Below the pieces are notes generated by a model. That model did not search any database. It worked only from the letters and a program-made list of their open reading frames with translations, and was not told the origin of the DNA. A stretch of 47,272 nucleotides of DNA, from NCBI GenBank assembly GCA_017412115.1, contig JAFPYR010000079.1, forward strand, positions 1-47,272, given 5' to 3'. This DNA comes from Bacteroidales bacterium (GTDB lineage Bacteria > Bacteroidota > Bacteroidia > Bacteroidales > UBA3824). A program made the position numbers and the translations under genes. Below, one piece after another: positions 42,883 to 47,272 of the stretch; within the stretch, counting starts at the first letter, position 1; the number at the start of each line of letters is the position of its first letter.

Positions 42883-45047
42883 TGCTCCTCGCCTGAAACC
42901 AAATATTTGTCAGTTCGTTTGATAACCTCGCCGTCCTTTACCCTTGACCAAAAATCTGCATCTTGCATCGAATTTTCGTCAGTAGTATCACGGAATTCGT
43001 CCTGACTTCTACCGATTGCCTGCTCTTTCTGCAAATTGAGCGTTCTACAAAACGACTCATTAACACTCGTTATCCTACCTGACAAATCGTATTCAATTAC
43101 CAAAGAAGAACTATGTACGGCATTAAGAATTGACTGCATTTCTGCCTCTTTTCGTGCCGACTCTTCTTGAGTTGCCTGAAGTTCCTCCAAGTTTTGACGC
43201 ATTTCCTCTTCTTGAGAAGCCATTTCCTCGGCTTGCTGTTGCGATTGAGTAAGAAGTTCTGCCGTTCTTTGGTTGATTTTCGCAATAGAAAGCGTTGATG
43301 CAATAGATTCAGAAACTTTTTCCACAAAATCTATTTCGTGACGTTCCAACTTGCGGAATGAAGCAATTTCCAAAACACCGAAAATTTGTTCCTCAACTTT
43401 CAACGGCATAATCAAAAGGCTTGAAGGATTGCTACCGCCCAAACCTGAGGTTATCGTCAAATAATCATTCGGCAAATCAGTAAGATAGACGTATGACTTT
43501 TCGATTGCACAAGTACCGATAAGTCCCTCGCCCAAATATATTTTCTTTTTCTTCTTTCTCTCTTGATTGTAAGCGTATGAAGAAACAAGTTCCAAATGAA
43601 TGTCCTCTTTGTCGGAATCGTTATAAAGGAAAAGTCCGCCTTGATTAGCATTCAAGAAGTGAATCAAGTTTTTCAAAACATTGTTAGCAAGGTCGGAAAT
43701 ATTACTCGTACTTTGACGCAAAATTTCCGAAAACTGTGTCAAACCTTCGTTAGCCCACTTTCTTAAATCGTCTTCGTGCTGACGTTTCTCATCTTCTTGT
43801 TGAGATTTATAAAGATTGGCACGCATCTCAAGAAGCGAATTACCCAAAATATCGTTTTCTGAAAGCGGTTTGAAATCCGTTCCGAGATTACCAGAACCGA
43901 TTGTTGTTGCAAATTCAGTAGTCTGTTTAAGACCGCGCGAAAAGGTATTCAAGTTGTCGGCCATTTCAGCAAGTTCGTCGTTAGTGTTGATTTTAATCTC
44001 CTTATCCGGCAAAATACCTTTGCTAAGTTGCGTCAAATAACCTCTGATACCATCAACACCCGAAGAAATCGTTCTCGAAATTTTTATGTGAGCAAACACC
44101 AAAATCAACGCAAGAAGTATTATGACCCCGATTAAAACATTTCTGGTATAAGCCACGGAACTTTCCTTTTTGCCGCTGACATAACTGATAATCGAATCAA
44201 TATCGTTAAGTTTAGCTTTTTCGACTTGGAGGTCAAACAAAAGACCTTCCTCTCGGTTGAAACCGATTTCCTTGTCAATCTTAACCAAAGCCGTAAAAAA
44301 CCGCTTCAAATCATTGATGTATTTGAGTTTATCGGCATTTTTCAAAACTTTGGAATGCTTAGCATTAACGGCAGCCGAAGAAACCGAATCCCTCGAAAGA
44401 GTATCGGAATACAACTGAATATCAATATCATCGGTAGAGCCCGGAATAGCTCCAACGTAATTTGTATAAAGCGTTATAAACTTGTTGTAATAAGAAATGT
44501 CCTTACGGCTCAAATACTGAACCTCCATATCTTTCAACGAAGTCAGCACTGCTTGAGGAATAACATCCTGCATAAATGCGTTGGAATAACTTCTTTCAAT
44601 CTCGCCGATAATACCCGTTTGAAACGAACCGCGCTGATAAACTTTTGAACTTATCAGTTTCAACAAATCGCCGTAACTGTCGGCATTTTCCTTGAGCATA
44701 TATATTTTATCACCAAGTTCGAGTTGCGTAGTGGTCTGAGTGTTAAGGAGTTCGTCCAACTTTTTGTTAAGTTCCTTAGCCTCAAGGTCAAATTTTCTGA
44801 GATATTCGTTTTCCGTAGTCTTAAAAAACACGTTGTCAGTCGGATAATTCAACAGAAACGACTGTTCGTATTCTTTAAGCCTAAGATACGACAACTTAAC
44901 CTCCACGATGCTTTCCTCGTAACTTTCATAAGCCTTGTTTTTGAGCAGCAAATATGCAAATATCACGCCGACAACCAAAAAAGGTATCAGCGAGGCCGTC
45001 AAAATCAGATTGAATTTAGTTTTAACACTTAGTTTTCGCCTTTTCAT
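42780..45047 (-). CDS. Membrane receptor with HAMP, GAF and PAS domains, frameshifted in PAS
   Basis: 755 residues in the uninterrupted frame. Order: membrane helix 1 (FNLILTASLIPFLVVGVIFA), a helical periplasmic sensor of about 270 residues, membrane helix 2 (NVLIGVIILLALILVFAHIK), HAMP (NTNDELAEMADNLNTFSRGL), GAF (ANQGGLFLYNDSDKEDIHLE, GEGLIGTCAIEKS, MPLKVEEQIFGVLEIASF), a coiled coil (MRQNLEELQATQEESARKE) and most of a PAS domain (SLVIEYDLSGRITSVNESFC). The last 20 or so residues after FTPIW are out of frame; the correct continuation is the ORF at 42265-42882. The total protein would have about 930 residues and end in a coiled coil without a kinase domain, as in other Bacteroidota GAF/HAMP proteins. 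It probably signals through a partner that is not in the window. Confidence 0.82.
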   Translation of the reverse strand: MKRRKLSVKTKFNLILTASLIPFLVVGVIFAYLLLKNKAYESYEESIVEVKLSYLRLKEYEQSFLLNYPTDNVFFKTTENEYLRKFDLEAKELNKKLDELLNTQTTTQLELGDKIYMLKENADSYGDLLKLISSKVYQRGSFQTGIIGEIERSYSNAFMQDVIPQAVLTSLKDMEVQYLSRKDISYYNKFITLYTNYVGAIPGSTDDIDIQLYSDTLSRDSVSSAAVNAKHSKVLKNADKLKYINDLKRFFTALVKIDKEIGFNREEGLLFDLQVEKAKLNDIDSIISYVSGKKESSVAYTRNVLIGVIILLALILVFAHIKISRTISSGVDGIRGYLTQLSKGILPDKEIKINTNDELAEMADNLNTFSRGLKQTTEFATTIGSGNLGTDFKPLSENDILGNSLLEMRANLYKSQQEDEKRQHEDDLRKWANEGLTQFSEILRQSTSNISDLANNVLKNLIHFLNANQGGLFLYNDSDKEDIHLELVSSYAYNQERKKKKKIYLGEGLIGTCAIEKSYVYLTDLPNDYLTITSGLGGSNPSSLLIMPLKVEEQIFGVLEIASFRKLERHEIDFVEKVSESIASTLSIAKINQRTAELLTQSQQQAEEMASQEEEMRQNLEELQATQEESARKEAEMQSILNAVHSSSLVIEYDLSGRITSVNESFCRTLNLQKEQAIGRSQDEFRDTTDENSMQDADFWSRVKDGEVIKRTDKYLVSGEEHWLQQVFTPIWTLTVSPTKSLIWQPILPLTKNRK

Positions 45048-45352
45048 AAGCCGTATGTTGATTTTTGTACAAAAATTTCAGCATTGAAAATTTTAAGAAA
45101 ATTACAAAATATTTTGCATTATTTCCAAATAAAAAACGACATTTTTCCCAAAAAAATCAATTTATTTTTTACAAGTTAAAAATCAACAAGTTAAAAACGC
45201 TTATTTTTTTGCACTTTAAATTGTTTTTATATCCTCAAAAATAATACTTTTGTAACCGATTTGCAAAGGTAATTATTTTTTTTTGTATACAAAATGCAAA
45301 TTTAATACCGAAAGCAAAATTTTATAATTTTCTTTTTACAAACACTAAAAAC
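45048..45352. other. AT-rich divergent intergenic region between receptor and manA
   Basis: 305 bp with no ORF that looks coding. It holds the manA promoter (45221-45252) and, on the minus strand, a TACCTTTG box (complement of 45264-45271) with TTTG 18 bp upstream (complement of 45290-45293), which may serve the receptor gene with a leader of about 210 nt. A short direct repeat, CAAGTTAAAAA, occurs twice near 45172-45198. Confidence 0.55.
45221..45252 (+). promoter_or_regulatory. Promoter of manA
   Basis: TTG at 45221-45223, 21 bp, TACTTTTG at 45245-45252. The ATG of manA at 45353 is 100 bp downstream, giving a leader of roughly 95 nt. Confidence 0.6.
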
Positions 45353-46351
45353 ATGGAAAAAAGTTTATATCCGTTAAAATTCACTCCTATTTACAAAACG
45401 AGAATTTGGGGCGGCAATGGTTTCAAAGAAAAATTTTCAAGGAGTAATACGCCGGAAAAATGCGGTGAGAGTTGGGAGATTTCAAGCGTAAAAGACAATG
45501 TATCAGTAGTTTCAAACGGCTTTCTTGCCGGTAACGATTTACAAGAATTGTTGGAGGTCTACATGGGAGATTTGGTCGGAGATTCGGTTTACGAGCTTTA
45601 CGGCAACGATTTTCCGCTACTGATAAAATTTATTGATGCTAACGAAAATCTTTCCGTTCAAGTTCACCCCGACGATGATTTAGCATTTTCAAGACACAAC
45701 AGTCAAGGCAAAACAGAAATGTGGTATGTTCTTGACACAGAGAAAGATGCAGAATTAATTAACGGTTTCAACAGAAAACTTTCTTTAGAAGAATACAAGG
45801 AATATTTTTCAAGCGGAAGGTTGATGGAGATTTTGAATAAGATTCCCGTAAAAAAGGAAGATATATTTTACATTCCTGCGGGAAGAGTTCATGCAATCGG
45901 GAAAGGCGTTATGATTGCAGAAATTCAACAGACCTCTGACATAACGTACAGGATTTACGATTATGACAGAAAGGATTCTTCAGGCAATTCAAGAGAGCTT
46001 CACACAGAGCAGGCATTAGAAGCGATAGATTATAATTTTTATGATGACTACCGCACTAAATATTCGCCTAAAATCAATGATACGGTAAACGCTATTAATT
46101 GTAAATATTTCACAACCAACGTTTTCCGTTTTAACATGCCGATTGAGAAAGATTTTCCCGAAATTGATTCGTTTATAATATATATGTGTACCGACGGTAA
46201 ATGCAAAATCGAGTACGATGACGAAAAAAATTTCGTAACGCTGGAAAAAGGTGAAACAATCCTCATTCCGGCCATGATAAAAAATCTCTGCTTCTATCCC
46301 GAAACAGAAACTAATTTGTTGGAAGTTTATATTGACATAAAAACCGAGTAG
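45353..46351 (+). CDS. manA: Mannose-6-phosphate isomerase (class I, zinc)
   Basis: 332 residues, the short form usual in Bacteroidota and Firmicutes. It interconverts mannose-6-phosphate and fructose-6-phosphate. Zinc ligands are visible: Q103 and H105 in SVQVHPDD, E122 in GKTEMWYVL, and H180 in IPAGRVHAIGKG. The N-terminus has YKTRIWGG and the substrate segment GESWEIS; the C-terminal cupin part includes LEKGETILIPA. It supplies mannose units for surface polysaccharide or feeds mannose into glycolysis, which fits the GH5 nearby only loosely. A promoter lies 100 bp upstream; the stop is followed by a region of gene remnants. Confidence 0.95.
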   Translation: MEKSLYPLKFTPIYKTRIWGGNGFKEKFSRSNTPEKCGESWEISSVKDNVSVVSNGFLAGNDLQELLEVYMGDLVGDSVYELYGNDFPLLIKFIDANENLSVQVHPDDDLAFSRHNSQGKTEMWYVLDTEKDAELINGFNRKLSLEEYKEYFSSGRLMEILNKIPVKKEDIFYIPAGRVHAIGKGVMIAEIQQTSDITYRIYDYDRKDSSGNSRELHTEQALEAIDYNFYDDYRTKYSPKINDTVNAINCKYFTTNVFRFNMPIEKDFPEIDSFIIYMCTDGKCKIEYDDEKNFVTLEKGETILIPAMIKNLCFYPETETNLLEVYIDIKTE

Positions 46352-46383
46352 AATATTTGCCGCCGACTTCTTTTTGATTTTGC

Positions 46384-46480
46384 TTTCTGACAAACATCAT
46401 TGCCTTGGGCTGTATGATTCACGCTATCAGGTTTCACTCAGGAGCTCCATCGGTTAGAAGTAATGCGTGCCAGCATACAA
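46384..46480. other. GC-richer non-coding stretch next to a hairpin
   Basis: About 100 bp around GGCTGTATGATTCACGCTAT with near-balanced GC, in contrast to the AT-rich flanks, directly beside the hairpin at 46482-46519 and downstream, on the minus strand, of a surface-domain gene remnant. Short ORFs exist on both strands but none looks coding. It may be a conserved 3' element of that surface gene family. Confidence 0.35.
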
Positions 46481-46481
46481 C

Positions 46482-46520
46482 AAACGACTATCGAAAATAT
46501 CGCATTTCGATAGTCGTTTT
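46482..46520. terminator. Perfect 15-bp hairpin, probable terminator
   Basis: AAACGACTATCGAAA (46482-46496) and TTTCGATAGTCGTTT (46505-46519) pair perfectly with an 8-base loop; a short T-run (46517-46520) follows on the plus strand. It could end manA transcripts, 130 bp downstream of its stop, or those of the minus-strand remnant, whose stop is at 46538. Confidence 0.7.
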
Positions 46521-46537
46521 CGTATCAGTCATCAGTT

Positions 46538-46795
46538 CTACAAAACCTTCACCAAGCGCACCAAGTTACTTCTGCAACGGTAGCTAGTACCGTAGTAACT
46601 ACCCGCGTCCACATAACCGCCTTCTGTGATGAATGGGGAGTACGCTTCATCAGTGCTATAAGCCGTAGCCGACCAATAGAAATCATAGTCACCGTCAAGA
46701 GGAAGAAATATGGCTCCCGATGCCTCCAAAACAGACCAATCAGAATCTATGCTTATAGTACAATTATCCGGTAGAATAACTAAACAGATAACCCC
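46538..46795 (-). pseudogene. C-terminal remnant of a FISUMP/DUF1566-like surface domain
   Basis: The open frame of about 85 codons has no ATG near its start (first usable codon is a TTG at 46729) and begins after a TAG at 46796-46798. It reads ICLVILPDNCTISIDSDWSV, then EASGAIFLPLDGDYDFYWSA, TAYSTDEAYSPFITEGGY and finally CRSNLVRLVKVL. The pattern of I-L-P-D, W-x-x-L-E-A-x-G-A-I-F-L-P, Y-W-S-A-T-A and a closing V-R-L-V is the C-terminal end of the paralogous domain found in large Bacteroidales surface lipoproteins. The N-terminal bulk is missing, so this is a scrap left after recombination. A hairpin follows it. Confidence 0.65.
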
Positions 46796-46893
46796 CTACT
46801 TGACTTTTGTAATATGTTATTTACTTGATATTTTTGCATTTTGTTCGTTGTTTTTCTATTAGAGTAGAAAAAACAAAAATTCCATAAAAATTT

Positions 46894-47272
46894 TTAGATT
46901 TTTTGGATTTCGTCAATGGTTAAATCGGTAATTTCAGCGATTTCTTCTACAGACATTAGGCCTCTTAATTTGAGTTTACGAGCCATATCAACGGATTTTT
47001 GTTTTGCGCCTTCGGCAAGACCTTCAGCACGTCCTTTTGCAAGACCTTCGGCACGTCCTTTTACAAGACCTTCGGCACGTCCTTTTGCAAGACCTTCGGC
47101 ACGAGCCTCTGTCCTCGCAATTTCCTTGACGGTTTCTTCCCGGTCAAGATTAAGCGATTCCAAATCCCAAAAACTATCGTACTCACGCTGCTCCTCCTCT
47201 GTCAATTTAGTACAAATTTCAAGGGCTTCTTTGGTGTCTGCATTTTCCAATAACTCTTCTGAAATATCAGAG
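46894..47272 (-). CDS. Rpn-family recombination-promoting nuclease/putative transposase, 5' partial
   Basis: The frame is open through the right window edge; what is seen is the last 125 or so residues (SDISEELLENADTKEALEIC and following). The helix TKLTEEEQREYDSFWDLESL leads into a long basic helix built from an 8-residue repeat G-R-A-E-G-L-A/V-K, then KQKSVDMARKLKLRGLMSVE and EIAEITDLTIDEIQKI. This tail, with A-E-G-x-x-x-G repeats and the closing helix-turn-helix-like piece, is typical of the Rpn/PD-(D/E)XK transposase-like family. The nuclease domain is outside the window. Members promote DNA recombination and are multicopy; repeat number in the tail often differs between copies. Confidence 0.8.
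   Translation of the reverse strand, partial: SDISEELLENADTKEALEICTKLTEEEQREYDSFWDLESLNLDREETVKEIARTEARAEGLAKGRAEGLVKGRAEGLAKGRAEGLAEGAKQKSVDMARKLKLRGLMSVEEIAEITDLTIDEIQKI
47017..47103. repeat. 24-bp tandem repeat inside the Rpn-family gene
   Basis: Units at 47017-47040, 47041-47064, 47065-47088 and a partial unit to 47103 differ by single bases. Each encodes eight residues (GLAKGRAE on the minus strand). Being a multiple of three, unit gain or loss keeps the frame and changes helix length. Confidence 0.92.

Noticed and set aside
46405..46587. 60-codon plus-strand ORF after manA
   Set aside because: It spans the perfect hairpin at 46482-46520 and part of the surface-domain remnant on the other strand, so it is unlikely to be a gene.
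47017..47103. Tandem repeat considered as a CRISPR-like array
   Set aside because: The 24-bp units are directly adjacent without spacers and lie in frame inside a coding region.

Overview
The window looks like the chromosome of a low-GC member of the Bacteroidota, most likely Bacteroidales. Evidence: outer-membrane families typical of that phylum (TonB-dependent receptor, DUF4421, DUF6850, DUF4876, DUF6089, fimbrillin-like domain), an OmpH pair after BamA, a split ExbB/ExbD operon, a PIN-PhoH fusion, and promoters of the phylum's TTTG-N20-TAnnTTTG form instead of -35/-10 boxes. GH5, GH2 and GHL10 genes suggest a polysaccharide-using, possibly host-associated organism. The species cannot be named from the sequence.

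Layout. 1-2049: 3' part of a TonB-dependent receptor. 2143-4730: a plastic patch with a DUF1703-type ATPase/nuclease, the 3' remnant of a second ATPase and a small unknown gene flanked by short inverted repeats. 4740-6580: phenylacetate-CoA ligase and ACT protein operon. 6671-10740: three envelope genes (DUF4421, DUF6850, DUF4876). 10954-14044: dinB, a YihY/BrkB membrane protein and a TerB-like protein. 14239-16209: a GH2-like protein that appears to lack its catalytic residues. 16218-19419: a compact minus-strand operon of ECF sigma factor, membrane-anchored PKD protein (likely anti-sigma), MFS exporter and small membrane protein. 19488-25554: the envelope-biogenesis cluster DUF6089-uppS-bamA-ompH-ompH-murI. 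25629-27036: an SGNH hydrolase, a lipoprotein resembling a protease propeptide, and the C-terminal scrap of an S1 protease. 27146-29631: exbB, a small membrane gene and two exbD genes. 29734-29821: tRNA-Ser(GGA). 29921-35980: fabD, a Pif1-like helicase, a PIN-PhoH ATPase and sucC. 36126-40548: a large unknown exported protein and a fimbrillin-GH5 lipoprotein. 40632-45047: a GHL10 glycosidase-like protein and a HAMP-GAF-PAS receptor split by a frameshift. 45353-46351: manA. 46384-47272: remnants and an Rpn-family gene with an in-frame 24-bp repeat, cut by the window end.

How the genes work together. The central block is housekeeping: peptidoglycan precursors (MurI, UppS), outer-membrane protein assembly (BamA, two Skp-like chaperones), energy for TonB (ExbB/ExbD), lipid synthesis (FabD), TCA cycle (SucC) and sugar phosphate supply (ManA). 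The accessory parts are surface carbohydrate enzymes, outer-membrane barrels and regulators. Gene decay is concentrated at three places (3.7-4.7 kb, 26.4-27.1 kb, 46.4-47.3 kb), plus the frameshifted receptor at 42.85 kb and the GH2-like protein. No CRISPR array, rRNA, prophage or complete insertion sequence was seen.
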